Notes: generated by a model not told the origin, from the sequence alone. Numbered from the stretch's first letter, positions 30,213 through 40,600 are shown. The stretch is 44,420 nucleotides of DNA from Pseudoselenomonas ruminis (GCF_008271295.1 NZ_VTOY01000016.1:1-44420); one strand, 5' to 3'. Numbers and translations are program-made.

Positions 30213-31421
30213 ATGATAAATCGCAATTCTTATCTCGAAAAGATAATCAAATATCAAAACACTCCTATTATCAAAGTGCTTGTGGGCATGCGCCGTGCAG
30301 GAAAATCTACTTTACTGCGGCAATTCCATAGACACCTTCTCGATGAAGGCGTTGAAGCAGACAATATAATATACATGAATTTTGAACTGCTGGAATTTGC
30401 TTCCCTTGGAGATTTCCAACATCTCCACTCCTACATACAAGAAAGAATGTCAGGAAAAGACCATGTCTACCTGCTCTTGGATGAAATCCAGATTATCGAG
30501 CACTGGGAAAAAACCATTAACTCCCTCTTTGCAGAAGGCAAATCTGACATCTATCTAACGGGGTCCAACGCCGGAATGCTTTCCTCCGAGTTATCTACCC
30601 TTCTCTCCGGCCGATATGTGGAGATCCCTTTGCTCCCCTTATCCTTCAGCGAATATATATCCTTTAGGCCTGAAATAAAAGGGAACCTCGATGTTGCCTT
30701 CCAGCAGTACTTAAAATATGGTGGCATGCCTATAACCCCCTCACTTCCTGCGGATGAAGAACTTATCAGCAGCGTTCTGGGTGGTATATATAATACCGTA
30801 TTAGTGAAGGATGTCATTCAGCGTAACAATGTTAGGGACGCTGACCTATTGGAAAGGATTGTGCGCTTCCTGGCCGACAACATAGGAAATCCCATTTCAA
30901 CCAGTAAAATCAGCGGATACTTGACCAGTCAAAACCGGAAAACTACTGCTGCAACAGTTGATAGCTACCTGAACATGCTGGAAAAGGCTTTTATCTTCTA
31001 TCGTGCCAGCCGCTATGACATAAAAGGCAAAATGTACCTGAAGACGCAGGAAAAGTTCTATATCGTTGATTCAGGTATCCGCAACATGCTGCTTGGATTT
31101 AGTGCCCGCGACTATGGCCACGTACTGGAAAATATCGTATATTTCGAGTTAATACGCCGTGGATATAAAGTTGGAGTTGGAAAGATAGGGTCGCTCGAAG
31201 TAGACTTTGTGGCCACCAAGCCGGCCGAGACAAAATACTTTCAAGTTTCGGCCTCGGTGTTGGATGAGAATACTTTGAAGAGAGAGTTAACTCCATTGCA
31301 GAAAATCCCTGACCATTATGACAAGATATTGCTAACAATGGATAGAAGCTATATTACAGACTACAATGGCATTAAGCAGGTCAATATCGTCGATTTTTTA
31401 AGTGACACAGATTCTTTCTAA
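30213..31421 (+). CDS. AAA_14/DUF4143 ATPase
   Basis: 402 residues from ATG 30213 with GGATGG upstream; a more upstream ATG at 30186 has no ribosome site. Walker A is GMRRAGKST (25-33), Walker B is YLLLDEIQ (86-93) and the arginine-sensor-like segment is YLTGSNAGML. The C-terminus is a DUF4143 nuclease-like region with 'VLENIVYFELIRRGYKV...EVDFVA'. The family is common and poorly understood. It sits between the partition genes and the origin of replicon 2, but is not a known replication factor. Confidence 0.85.
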   Translation: MINRNSYLEKIIKYQNTPIIKVLVGMRRAGKSTLLRQFHRHLLDEGVEADNIIYMNFELLEFASLGDFQHLHSYIQERMSGKDHVYLLLDEIQIIEHWEKTINSLFAEGKSDIYLTGSNAGMLSSELSTLLSGRYVEIPLLPLSFSEYISFRPEIKGNLDVAFQQYLKYGGMPITPSLPADEELISSVLGGIYNTVLVKDVIQRNNVRDADLLERIVRFLADNIGNPISTSKISGYLTSQNRKTTAATVDSYLNMLEKAFIFYRASRYDIKGKMYLKTQEKFYIVDSGIRNMLLGFSARDYGHVLENIVYFELIRRGYKVGVGKIGSLEVDFVATKPAETKYFQVSASVLDENTLKRELTPLQKIPDHYDKILLTMDRSYITDYNGIKQVNIVDFLSDTDSF

Positions 31422-31423
31422 AA

Positions 31424-31456
31424 TGTGGATAAGTTTGTGGATAACCCTGTGGATTA
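31424..31456 (+). promoter_or_regulatory. Three tandem DnaA boxes at the replicon 2 origin
   Basis: TGTGGATAA at 31424-31432 and 31436-31444, then TGTGGATTA at 31448-31456, are spaced exactly 12 bases apart. TGTGGATAA is the reverse complement of the consensus TTATCCACA. They sit at the left edge of the iteron field. Confidence 0.88.
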
Positions 31457-31480
31457 TTAAGCATCCATCATTAGGTATAT

Positions 31481-32640
31481 GCGGAAGGCGTTCACCAGTC
31501 AAATACAAATTGCGCTTCTCATTCACTTGTTACCTATTCTCCCTTCTTTTTCAAAACTCCCTGAGCCCTTATGGTACAAGGGTTCAGCACCACTTAGTGA
31601 ATACATTTCGCAGTCTTGTTTCTCGAAAAAATTGCGTTTTCCATTCACTTACACTTTACTGTTATACACGCTCATCCCTTACAGTATAAGGGGTTACGGA
31701 GCTTTTTCCTTATACTTACCTCATATTCCCAGTTGCGTAATATGTTCACTTGCCATTGCGTTTCTCGTTCACTATCTTGATAATAGTTTTTATCACGAGC
31801 CCTTTAATTATAAGGACTCATGCCACTTTTCCCCTCTTTTGTACTTCACCTGCCCTATATATTTATATTCCATATTCTTATAAAGAATATATTTTACAAC
31901 AGGACACTTTGATTATTAAGTGTTTTGTAAACATCACTTTCTACAAGTGAACACGAAACGCAATTATCTTCTCTTACCTTTCGATGAACCACTTTCATCA
32001 TTCTTCTTATATTATTGCTGTTTTCTTCACTAGTGAATGGAAAACGCAAATATATACCTCATCTACGCTTTTCCAAGTGAATGAATTTCGCATATATCTC
32101 ATAACTACAAGTGAATGACTTCCGCAATTAACTATATCATCAAGTGAACCCAAATAGCATTTTCCTGGTAGTATTTCATAATATATGTCCTCTAGTGAAT
32201 GGATTTCGCATTATTGTTTTAAGTTTTTTGGCCTTTTTCCCCTTTTATCAACCACAAGTGAACGCTTTCCGCAATATATTCCTCTCTTATTAAGCTCACT
32301 TTTCAGTTCTCTACTGGCATGAACTGTATTTTGCGGAAAACATTCACTATCTTTTCCAAAGAACAAGTGAATGCTTTCCGCATTTATCTTTCACTATGAG
32401 TAAAAACTGTATGCACATTCATAAAACTATATGAAATCTATTCTAACAAGTGAATGGATTCCGCAATATTGTTATAGAAATATACCAAATTATATAGCTT
32501 TTTATGGTACAAGTGAATGGATTTCGCATAAATGATGTGCTATTTTTCTCTTTGGATTCAATAACTTATTACTCTCATAGCTATTTTGCGTTTTTCGTTC
32601 ACTATCTTTTCTTAAAGTGCAAGTGAACGCTTTCCGCAAA
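31481..32640. repeat. Origin of replicon 2: about 19 scattered iterons
   Basis: A 1.2-kb gene-free stretch holds about 19 copies of a motif near ACAAGTGAATGNNTTCCGCA. Forward copies lie near 31595, 31943, 32030, 32073, 32107, 32141 (degenerate), 32192, 32253, 32363, 32446, 32509 and 32619. Reverse copies lie near 31481, 31511, 31632, 31733, 31756, 32331 and 32586. Left copies are mostly reverse, right copies mostly forward. One degenerate copy occurs inside rep near 33043. This is the expected binding field of the Rep_3 initiator encoded next. Confidence 0.88.
31566..31816. repeat. Second repeat family in the origin: CCCTT...AAGGG palindromes
   Basis: Three 17-base imperfect palindromes: CCCTTATGGTACAAGGG (31566-31582), CCCTTACAGTATAAGGG (31676-31692) and CCCTTTAATTATAAGGA (31800-31816). 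They are about 110 and 124 bases apart and interleave with the iterons. They could be centromere sites for ParB2; that is inference. Confidence 0.6.
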
Positions 32641-32714
32641 ATTGTTTTACTTGATACACTTTATTATTTAAGAGTATAATTTTACATGAGTATGTAGAAA
32701 GGATTGTGTGACGG

Positions 32715-34088
32715 ATGGAACAGAAGAAAAGTGTTATCCATGTAGACCCACAAATAGACTATACAGCTACACTTCCGGCCATATTTGCTTCGGCGCATCA
32801 TTCCATGACGATAAATGAACTAAAGGCATTTCTCTTCTTTATCGGCTTAACGCAGGCAAATACACCTGAGGATGAAAAAAAGAACTATCACGAGTACACT
32901 TTCTACACAAACGAAATGGCGTCTCGTCTCCAAGAGGATTTGAAGACAAAACGCCCTCGTCAAGTATATGACACCTTTAAGTCCTTGCAGAGTAAGACCA
33001 TAGAGTTTTCTGATGAAGCTTATGAGGATGAAGAGGATGCTAATCGCAAATCGTTCACTCTTTTCTCTGTAGTAGACTTCCAGGGTCGAAAAAAGAACAA
33101 ACCATTGACGCTTTCACTTCCTGCTGAGCTCAACCAGTTTTTGTACGAGAGTAAAAGCCTCATACCGTTCTCGTTTGATGAGCTTAATCAGATGTCTTCC
33201 ATCAAGGCAATGCAGGTCTTTATGTACTTAAAGACATTGGAAGCAAAGGGAACAAACTCTATTCCTCTGCTCCAGTTTATGGTTGACCTGGGATTAAATA
33301 CGAAGTCATACATGGATTTCAAGATACTCAACAATCGAATCTTGAAGCCCGCGGAGAGAGAAATCCGCCAGTCCACTCCTTATAAGGACTTTAGTATTTC
33401 AAATGATGGTACCAGAGGCCGTTCGCCTAAGTATCTATATTGGCAATTTGTTGTTACCAGCATTGAGGATAATAGGGAGAAGAGATTGACTCTTGCCTCT
33501 TTGGAGCCGGATGTGGCAGAAAAAGTGCGCTCGCTCAGCAAAGAAAAACAGGATGCTGTTATGAGAGCACTTCAAGCAGGATTCGATCCGAGCTATGTTA
33601 ACAAGCTGGTGGCCATCAATCAGGACGATGTTGTTTTTGGGGCGAATATAAGCCTTGCGATAATGCAATCCGAACGCAATCATTTATCACCTGAAGACAC
33701 TGGCAAGATGATTTTGTCAGCTGTTACGAAGAACTGGGTTAATAAAGACAGCAATAAGGAATATCTTAAGCAAAAGAAGCTGGCTCAAAGGGCTCGTGCT
33801 ACGCAGACTGAGCTTGAATTAGGGATAACCCAAGATGTGGAGCTGGATGCCAACTACAAACGTAAAGCAGCGGCCTACTTCACTGGAATGACCTCAGAGG
33901 AGAAAAAAGACTTTTTCATCAAGAAAAGAAACTTTATTCTCAATGTCTTTGGGCACAAGAAAGAATTCCAGATTGATAAGTATCTCCATCGCAAGGAGGA
34001 CGGTAATCCGGATTGGCGCTACAATGAAGTGCGTGCAGCCCGTGATGTCCTGATGAGTATGCTGAAAAACGGAGATTTGAAAATATAA
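32715..34088 (+). CDS. rep: Rep_3-family (RepB-like) replication initiator
   Basis: 457 residues. It has two winged-helix-like halves. An early 'HHSMTINELKAFLFFIGLTQ' and 'FSFDELNQMSSIKAMQVFMYLKTLEAKG' with 'ILKPAEREIRQSTPYKDF' are typical of Rep_3 initiators, which bind iterons as monomers. A ~150-residue C-terminal extension is lysine-rich, longer than many Rep_3 proteins. It follows the iteron field directly and ends before a perfect palindromic terminator. It replicates the second replicon independently of RepA_N. Confidence 0.92.
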   Translation: MEQKKSVIHVDPQIDYTATLPAIFASAHHSMTINELKAFLFFIGLTQANTPEDEKKNYHEYTFYTNEMASRLQEDLKTKRPRQVYDTFKSLQSKTIEFSDEAYEDEEDANRKSFTLFSVVDFQGRKKNKPLTLSLPAELNQFLYESKSLIPFSFDELNQMSSIKAMQVFMYLKTLEAKGTNSIPLLQFMVDLGLNTKSYMDFKILNNRILKPAEREIRQSTPYKDFSISNDGTRGRSPKYLYWQFVVTSIEDNREKRLTLASLEPDVAEKVRSLSKEKQDAVMRALQAGFDPSYVNKLVAINQDDVVFGANISLAIMQSERNHLSPEDTGKMILSAVTKNWVNKDSNKEYLKQKKLAQRARATQTELELGITQDVELDANYKRKAAAYFTGMTSEEKKDFFIKKRNFILNVFGHKKEFQIDKYLHRKEDGNPDWRYNEVRAARDVLMSMLKNGDLKI

Positions 34089-34100
34089 AAAGATGACGAC

Positions 34101-34130
34101 ACGAAAAAGTCCAACGTTGGACTTTTTCGT
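34101..34130. terminator. Perfect 30-bp palindromic terminator, right border of replicon 2
   Basis: The sequence is a perfect palindrome built on AGTCCAACGTTGGACT, with AAAAA and TTTTT sides. The inner 26 bases (five A, 16-base core, five T) equal those at 27762-27787. It follows the rep stop by 12 bases. Confidence 0.9.
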
Positions 34131-34201
34131 ACATATAGATGTAAGGCGGATGTTATTGCAAGTATCATCCGCCTTATTGTATAGAAAGAAGGAACTGAAA
34201 T

Positions 34202-34612
34202 ATGGCAAAAATGTTGATAGCTGCATTGGCCGTTTCCTTATTAGTAATATACACTGGTTGTGCAATGGGAAATAAAAAGTATGTTAACCAGTCACAAACA
34301 ACTTATCGCCAAATCTCTTCCGAAGAGGCGCAAAAGGAAATGGAATCATCTTCAGGATATATCATTCTTGATGTTCGCACTCAGCATGAATATGAAGAAG
34401 GACATATTCCAATGGCAATATGTATCCCTAACGAAACTATCGACCGAGAGCCTCCGATGCTTCTTCCTAATAAGGAACAAACTATTTATGTTTATTGCAG
34501 AAGCGGAAGACGTAGTAAAGAAGCTGCACAAAAGCTTTACAATATGGGGTATAAAAATATTGTTGAATTTGGTGGCATAAATGACTGGCATGGAAAGGTC
34601 TCAAAAGATTGA
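34202..34612 (+). CDS. Rhodanese-domain lipoprotein
   Basis: 136 residues. A lipoprotein signal ends at IYTGC (Cys20), then comes a rhodanese domain with ILDVRTQHEYEEGHIPMA and the active-site loop CRSGRRS (Cys99). It would be anchored in the envelope and carry persulfide sulfur or act in redox handling. AAGGAAC precedes the ATG. It is unrelated to its neighbours, lying between replicon 2 and the restriction operon. Confidence 0.9.
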   Translation: MAKMLIAALAVSLLVIYTGCAMGNKKYVNQSQTTYRQISSEEAQKEMESSSGYIILDVRTQHEYEEGHIPMAICIPNETIDREPPMLLPNKEQTIYVYCRSGRRSKEAAQKLYNMGYKNIVEFGGINDWHGKVSKD

Positions 34613-34674
34613 TACTGGTAAAGATAAGAATAAGTAGGAGGAACTTTAGCGAGAGGTAAGAGAAGGCTTATTTA

Positions 34675-34703
34675 TTGACTACTAAAATTAATATTACTAT
34701 AAT
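34675..34703 (+). promoter_or_regulatory. Promoter upstream of hsdMSR
   Basis: TTGACT (34675-34680), a 17-base spacer and TATAAT (34698-34703). The predicted start is near 34710, only ten bases before a strong terminator hairpin. Confidence 0.78.
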
Positions 34704-34720
34704 ATAAATAGCGACCATAG

Positions 34721-34761
34721 AACGGCTGCCCAAGTCCCAAAAGAACTGGGCAGCCGTTTTT
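34721..34761 (+). terminator. Terminator hairpin between the promoter and hsdM
   Basis: AACGGCTGCCCA pairs with TGGGCAGCCGTT (12 bp), and TTTTTC follows. It separates the promoter at 34675-34703 from hsdM at 34788, so it may attenuate hsdMSR, or may terminate a ~50-nt RNA. Confidence 0.82.
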
Positions 34762-34787
34762 CTATGATAAATGGAGGCTGAAAAATA

Positions 34788-36407
34788 ATGTCATCACAGG
34801 AATTAAACCAGGCGCTCTGGAATGCTGCCAATGTTATGAGGAGCACAATGAGCGCCGACGAATATAAGAACTACCTGCTGGGTCTGGTATTCTACAAGTA
34901 TCTGTCTGACCGGCAGCTGTATGCGGTAGTTGACCTGCTGGAGGATAAGCAGCCTGAATCCTTGGAGGAAGCCCAGAAGATTTACGAAGATGCTATCGGC
35001 GGCGAGGACTGGGAAGACCTGCAGGCAGAGCTGACGGAAAAGTACGGCTTCGCCATTGAGCCCAAGTACACCTTTACGGCTCTCTACAACGAGATAAATG
35101 ACAAGACCTTCGCCACGGACCATCTGCGTCAGGCCATGCGTGATGTGGAGCAAGGCGGCGAGCCCATTCGAGGACAGAAACCTTATGAAGACCTGTTCGA
35201 GGACTTCGATATCGATTCCAAGAGCCTGGGCTCCACGCCTGCCAAGCGAAATGCCATGCTGGCCGATGTAATGAAGGAACTGGCCCATATAGACTTCACC
35301 CAGTATGGTGCGGATGCCCTGGGTGATGCCTACGAATACCTGATTGGCGAATTTGCAGCTGGCTCCGGGAAAAAGGCCGGCGAATTCTACACCCCCCAGG
35401 CAGTATCTGAGCTTATCACTCGCATTGTCACCAGTGGAAAGGAAGGAAAGCCTGGCTTCTCCATTTACGACCCATGCATGGGTTCAGGCTCACTGCTCCT
35501 CCATGCCCGGAACTATATGAATGAGGACTGCCGAAACAACGTACAGTATTTCGGCCAGGAAATATCTCATACCACCTACAACCTGGCACGCATGAACATG
35601 ATTCTTCACAATGTGCCCTTCACATACCAGCACTTCCGCAATGGTGATACCCTTGGGGCTGACTGGCCCACGGAGGAGCCTACGAACTACGATGCCACAG
35701 TCATGAATCCTCCCTACAGCCAGCATTGGAGTGCAGCGGCTGGCTTCTTGACTGACCCGCGCTTCCAGAGCTATGAAAAGCTGGCTCCCAAGGCCAAAGC
35801 TGATTTTGCCTTCCTGCTCCATGGTTTCTATCATCTGAAGGAAGATGGCACCATGGGCATCGTTCTTCCTCATGGTGTCCTCTTCCGTGGGGCTGGTGAA
35901 GGAACTATCCGCAAGCACCTGCTGGAAAACGGCAGTATCTATGCTGTAATCGGCCTGCCGGCAGGTATCTTCTTCAATACTGGCATTCCCACCTGCGTCA
36001 TCATCCTCAAGAAAAACAATACTGACCGCAGTGTGTTCTTCATTGACGCCAGCAATGAGTTCCGCAAAGACAGAGCCCGCAATTACCTGGATTCTGAGCA
36101 TATCGACAAAATTGTATCTGCCTATGCAGAACGCAAGGATATAGACAAATTCGCCCATCTTGCCACATTCGATGAGATTAAAGACAATGACTACAACCTT
36201 AACATTCCCAGATATGTTGATACTAGCGAGCCAGAGCCGGAAGTGGATTTAAGTGACGTATGTGCCACTATCAGCAGTATTGACTACGAAATCAAGCAGG
36301 GGATGGATGAACTGCTGCCGCTGGCTCAGGATATTGATGTCACAGTTGATGACGAGAAATCTAAGAAAATGTTGGCAGATATTATCCAGATGCTCCAGGA
36401 GGTGTAA
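34788..36407 (+). CDS. hsdM: Type I restriction-modification DNA methyltransferase subunit
   Basis: 539 residues, normal for HsdM. The N-terminal helical domain is followed by the SAM-binding motif I DPCMGSGSLL (228-237) and the N6-adenine catalytic motif NPPY (307-310). TGGAGG precedes the ATG. With HsdS it methylates the target; with HsdR it forms the restriction complex. The order hsdM-hsdS-hsdR is compact, with gaps of 3 and 10 bases, so it is one operon. Confidence 0.96.
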   Translation: MSSQELNQALWNAANVMRSTMSADEYKNYLLGLVFYKYLSDRQLYAVVDLLEDKQPESLEEAQKIYEDAIGGEDWEDLQAELTEKYGFAIEPKYTFTALYNEINDKTFATDHLRQAMRDVEQGGEPIRGQKPYEDLFEDFDIDSKSLGSTPAKRNAMLADVMKELAHIDFTQYGADALGDAYEYLIGEFAAGSGKKAGEFYTPQAVSELITRIVTSGKEGKPGFSIYDPCMGSGSLLLHARNYMNEDCRNNVQYFGQEISHTTYNLARMNMILHNVPFTYQHFRNGDTLGADWPTEEPTNYDATVMNPPYSQHWSAAAGFLTDPRFQSYEKLAPKAKADFAFLLHGFYHLKEDGTMGIVLPHGVLFRGAGEGTIRKHLLENGSIYAVIGLPAGIFFNTGIPTCVIILKKNNTDRSVFFIDASNEFRKDRARNYLDSEHIDKIVSAYAERKDIDKFAHLATFDEIKDNDYNLNIPRYVDTSEPEPEVDLSDVCATISSIDYEIKQGMDELLPLAQDIDVTVDDEKSKKMLADIIQMLQEV

Positions 36408-36410
36408 CCA

Positions 36411-37622
36411 ATGAAGGAACCGACATTTAGATTCAATGGTTACACTGACGATTGGGAAAAGAAGAAGCTAGGAGACATTGCCTGCAAAGTAACGCAAAAA
36501 AATACAAGTAGACAATATGTTGAGACATTGACCAATTCGGCTGAGCAGGGAATTATAAGCCAAAGTGATTACTTCGATCGCGAGATTTCCAGCAAGGAAA
36601 ACATAGACGGATATTACATTGTTGAGGATAATGACTTCGTCTACAACCCACGAATTTCGACCACTGCACCAGTCGGCCCCGTGAATCGAAACAAGTTGGG
36701 GAGAACTGGTGTGATGTCACCTCTCTATACGGTTTTTAAGCCGCATGATGTCAATAACTCCTACCTGGAATGGTTCTTCAAAAGTAGCTACTGGCACCAG
36801 TTCATGTACTTCAATGGGGACACCGGAGCACGTTCTGATAGATTTGCCATCAAGGACGCTGTCTTCTTCGATATGCCCATACCTACGCCACACATTGATG
36901 AACAACGTAAAATAGGCAGGTTCCTTTCAGAAATGGACAACCTCGTCACTCTTCATCAGCGTAAGTGCGACGCCCTCAAAGAATTGAAGAAGGGTATGCT
37001 GCAAAAAATGTTCCCCAAGGAAGGAGCTAAGGTTCCTGAGTTTAGGTTCAATGGCTTCACTGGCGATTGGGAGCAGCGGAAGTTGGGGGAAGTGTTTGAA
37101 CAAACTTCAAACTTTGTAACGCCAAATGATGATATTGAATTATGGAGCCTTACAGTTGAAGATGGACTAACGCCAAAAACTGAAAGATATAATCGAGAAT
37201 TTCTTGTAAAGAAGGAAGGTAATTTTAAGGAAGTACGTCCTGGAGATATAGTATATAACCCAATGAACATGACACTGGGGGCTGTTGGATATAACGGAAC
37301 GGACAAAAGCGTTGCTGTTTCCGGCTATTATACAACTATGATTGCAAAGTCAGATAACGATGCTTATTATATCAACACATGGTTGAAGAGCCCACAAGCA
37401 ATTCTACTGTACAGAACATATGCAACAGGTTCATTGGTAGAAAAACAACGTGTTCAATTTCCAACATTGTCTGAAATACCTGCCTCATTTCCTGAATATG
37501 AAGAACAGAAGCGTATAGGCTCGTATTTCTCTAATTTGGACAACCTTATCACCCTTCACCAGAGCAAGTGTGACGAGCTCAAGAAGATAAAGAAGGGCCT
37601 CCTTCAGAAGATGTTTATTTGA
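36411..37622 (+). CDS. hsdS: Type I restriction specificity subunit
   Basis: 403 residues with two target-recognition domains (about 1-190 and 205-390). Each starts EFRFNG(F/Y)T.DWE and ends with a conserved helix of type LDNL(I/V)TLHQ.KC..LK..KKG.LQKMF. The recognition sequence cannot be read from this. The base composition is lower in GC than hsdM and hsdR around it, as often seen in exchanged specificity genes. The repeats at the ends of each half (near 36939 and 37541) could allow domain swapping. Confidence 0.95.
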   Translation: MKEPTFRFNGYTDDWEKKKLGDIACKVTQKNTSRQYVETLTNSAEQGIISQSDYFDREISSKENIDGYYIVEDNDFVYNPRISTTAPVGPVNRNKLGRTGVMSPLYTVFKPHDVNNSYLEWFFKSSYWHQFMYFNGDTGARSDRFAIKDAVFFDMPIPTPHIDEQRKIGRFLSEMDNLVTLHQRKCDALKELKKGMLQKMFPKEGAKVPEFRFNGFTGDWEQRKLGEVFEQTSNFVTPNDDIELWSLTVEDGLTPKTERYNREFLVKKEGNFKEVRPGDIVYNPMNMTLGAVGYNGTDKSVAVSGYYTTMIAKSDNDAYYINTWLKSPQAILLYRTYATGSLVEKQRVQFPTLSEIPASFPEYEEQKRIGSYFSNLDNLITLHQSKCDELKKIKKGLLQKMFI

Positions 37623-37632
37623 GGAATAGATT

Positions 37633-40600
37633 ATGGCACAAAGCGAAGCAGCGATGGAAAATGCGCTCATAAAGCAGCTCACCCAGGACATATCCCAGTG
37701 GACTTACCGCAAGGATATTGTCGATGAGGACAGCCTGTGGGCCAATTTCCGCAAGAAGCTAAACCAAAACAATCTGGCCGTCCTGGACGGCACGCCTATC
37801 ACGGACGTGGAATTCAGCCAGATTCAGCAGTACATGCTGGACGTGGCCAAGTCCCCCTACAAGGCAGCCCTGTGGCTGGCGGGGGAGAACGGCGAAGCTA
37901 TTATTCCCCTTACCCGGGAGGATGCCGCCAAAGGCACCATCCACCTGATGGCCATAAGCAACCGGGAAATTGCCGGTGGTCGCTCCTCCTACGAAATCAT
38001 CAATCAGTTTGTATCCAGCAAGCTGGACGAGGATGACCGGGAACGCCGCTTTGACGTGACCCTGCTTATAAACGGCCTGCCCATGATTCATATCGAGCTG
38101 AAGAACCAGGACCATCCCTTTATGGATGCCTTCCGGCAAATCAAGAAGTACAGCCTGGAAGGCAAGTTCCGGGGGCTCTTTGGCATGGTGCAGATGTTCG
38201 TGGTCTCCAACGGCAGCAATACCCGCTATATTGCCGCCGATACTGGCTCCAGTCTCAATGAGAAGTTCCTGACCACCTGGGTAAACAAGAAGAATGAGCC
38301 CGTGGAAAATTATCTGGAATTTGCCAAGGAAGTCCTGCGCATCCCGGAAGCCCATGAGATGATAGGCCATTACAGCGTGGTGGACTCCGAGCGTCATAAG
38401 CTCATCCTGCTGCGGCCTTATCAGGTTCATGCCATAGAAGCCGTCAAGCGTGCCTCTGCCAACCAGGAGTCAGGCTTTGTCTGGCATACTACCGGCTCCG
38501 GCAAGACGCTGACTTCCTATACGGTAGCCAAGAACCTTATCCTGATTCCAAATGTCGATAAGACCATCTTCCTCATCGACCGCAAGGACCTGGACCAGCA
38601 GACTTCCATATCCTTCAAGGCCTACGCCGAGAACGATATTATCGACGTGGATGAGACCGACAACACCCATGATCTGCTGACGAAGCTCAAAAGCAAAGAC
38701 CGGGTAGTCATCGTTACCACCATCCAGAAGCTGCAGAAAATCATGAAGACCTACAACCGCGAGGACAAAAAGGATTCGCCTACCACCAAGCGGCTGCATG
38801 GTCTCTGCATTGCCTTCGTAGTGGATGAGTGCCACCGCACTGTTACGCCGGATACCCAACGGGAACTGCAGAAGTTCTTTATGAACTCCCTCTGGTATGG
38901 CTTTACCGGGACACCCATCTTTGAGGAGAACCAACGCCAGCGCAAGGGTGACCTGGCCAGAACCACAGAAGGGCTATACGGCCCTTGCCTCCATAACTAC
39001 ACCATCAAGGAAGCTCTGAACAATAAGGCCGTTCTGGGCTTCCAGATAGACTACAAGGATTCCATCAGCAAGGATAAGCTGATAGAAATAGGCACAGCCC
39101 TGCAGGTGGCCAGTGAAGATGACATGGCCAACATGGAAGCAGACAAGCTGGAAGAAAAAGTTCTGTCTGCCTACTACAAGAGCAATGGCCGGGATATCTA
39201 TGACAATGACGAGCACCGCAAGGGTGTCGTGGAGTACATCGTCAACAAGGCTGCAGGCAAATTCCGCCTGAATGCCCCCCAGGGCGAGGCCTATGAAGCC
39301 ATCCTCACGGTGCCTTCCATCGAGATTGCCCAGAAATACTACCAGCTTTTCAAGGAATTTATCGCTGAAGGCAAGGTATCTGCGGCTATTAAGGCAAAGT
39401 GCATGGACTTCCCGAAGATTGCCATAACCTACACCGTTACGGAAAACGATGAGAACTCCATTGGCAACCAGCAGGCCATGAAGGAATCCCTGGCAGATTA
39501 CAACCAGATGTTTGGCACCAACTTTGCCCTGGACAGCCTGCCGGCCTATAACACAAACCTCAATGACCGCCTGGCACGCAAGAAGGGACGCTACCAGCAG
39601 CGGAAGGAACAGCTTGATATCGTCATCGTAGTGGACAGACTGCTGACGGGCTTCGATGCTCCGCCTTGTGCGATTCTCTTTGTAGACCGGCCGCCAATGG
39701 CACCGCAGAACCTTATCCAGGCATTCAGCCGTACCAACCGTATCTTTGATAAAGCCAAGCGCTATGGCATGATTGTCATCTTCCAGCGGTCCGCCCAGTT
39801 CCAGACTGCCGTGGACGGCGCCTTGCTGCTCTACAGCAACGGCGGCACCAAGGAAGTCAGTGCCCCAACCTTTGAGGAGATAGAGGCTGAATTCAAGGAA
39901 GCTCTGGCTGAGCTTAGAAGCATTGCCCCCACACCGGAGGCCGCAGACAGCTTCCACGATGACGTAAGCTCCATGCAGAAATTTGCCAAGGCTTTCCAGA
40001 AAGTAGACCGCCTCAGCGGGGAGCTCCAGGTTTATCAGGAGTGGGAGGATAAAGACCTCTCCGACTATGGCCTGGTACGGGAAGAGCTGACGGATTACGG
40101 CGGCAAATACCAGAATGTCATCGAGGAGCTTAGAAAGCCAAAGCCGGACCAGCCGCCTGTTACGGTGGATGTGGGTTACGAACTGGAGAATATCAGCAGC
40201 GTAACCATCGACTACCGGTACATCGTCTCGCTCATCCAGCATTACATGCCCAGTGAAGACGAGCTGGTTGTTGAACCCATTGAAGACGAAGGCATTGACA
40301 AGCACATTGATAAGCTCCGGGAGACCAACCCTGCCCTGGCCAATGTTATCAGCGGCTTCTGGGAAGACATGAAAAAAGACCCCATGAAATACAGGGGCCT
40401 GGATGCCATGTCCATCATTGAGACGCGCATCGAGGAGATTATCAAGAACCAGATTGATAACTTCGCCAAGGAGTGGTGTACCCAGAAGAAGGATGTCATC
40501 GCCATCCTGAATACCTTTAAGAAGGGCGACAGCATCTCAATGGTCACCGACTACGAATCCTACAGCAAGACCCATGAAGGCGTCAGCAAGCTCAAGTACA

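Noticed and set aside
31481-32640. The regularly repeated motifs as a CRISPR array
   Set aside because: Repeats are degenerate, in both orientations and irregularly spaced, with no cas genes; they fit iterons before a Rep_3 gene.
36411-37622. A second, inverted hsdS for phase-variable shuffling
   Set aside because: Only one hsdS is present and no recombinase is nearby; the internal repeats are the normal conserved regions of the protein.
38974-40305. A 443-residue minus-strand frame inside hsdR
   Set aside because: hsdR is intact with all motifs on the other strand; this frame reads as a hydrophobic antisense shadow from GC-rich third positions.
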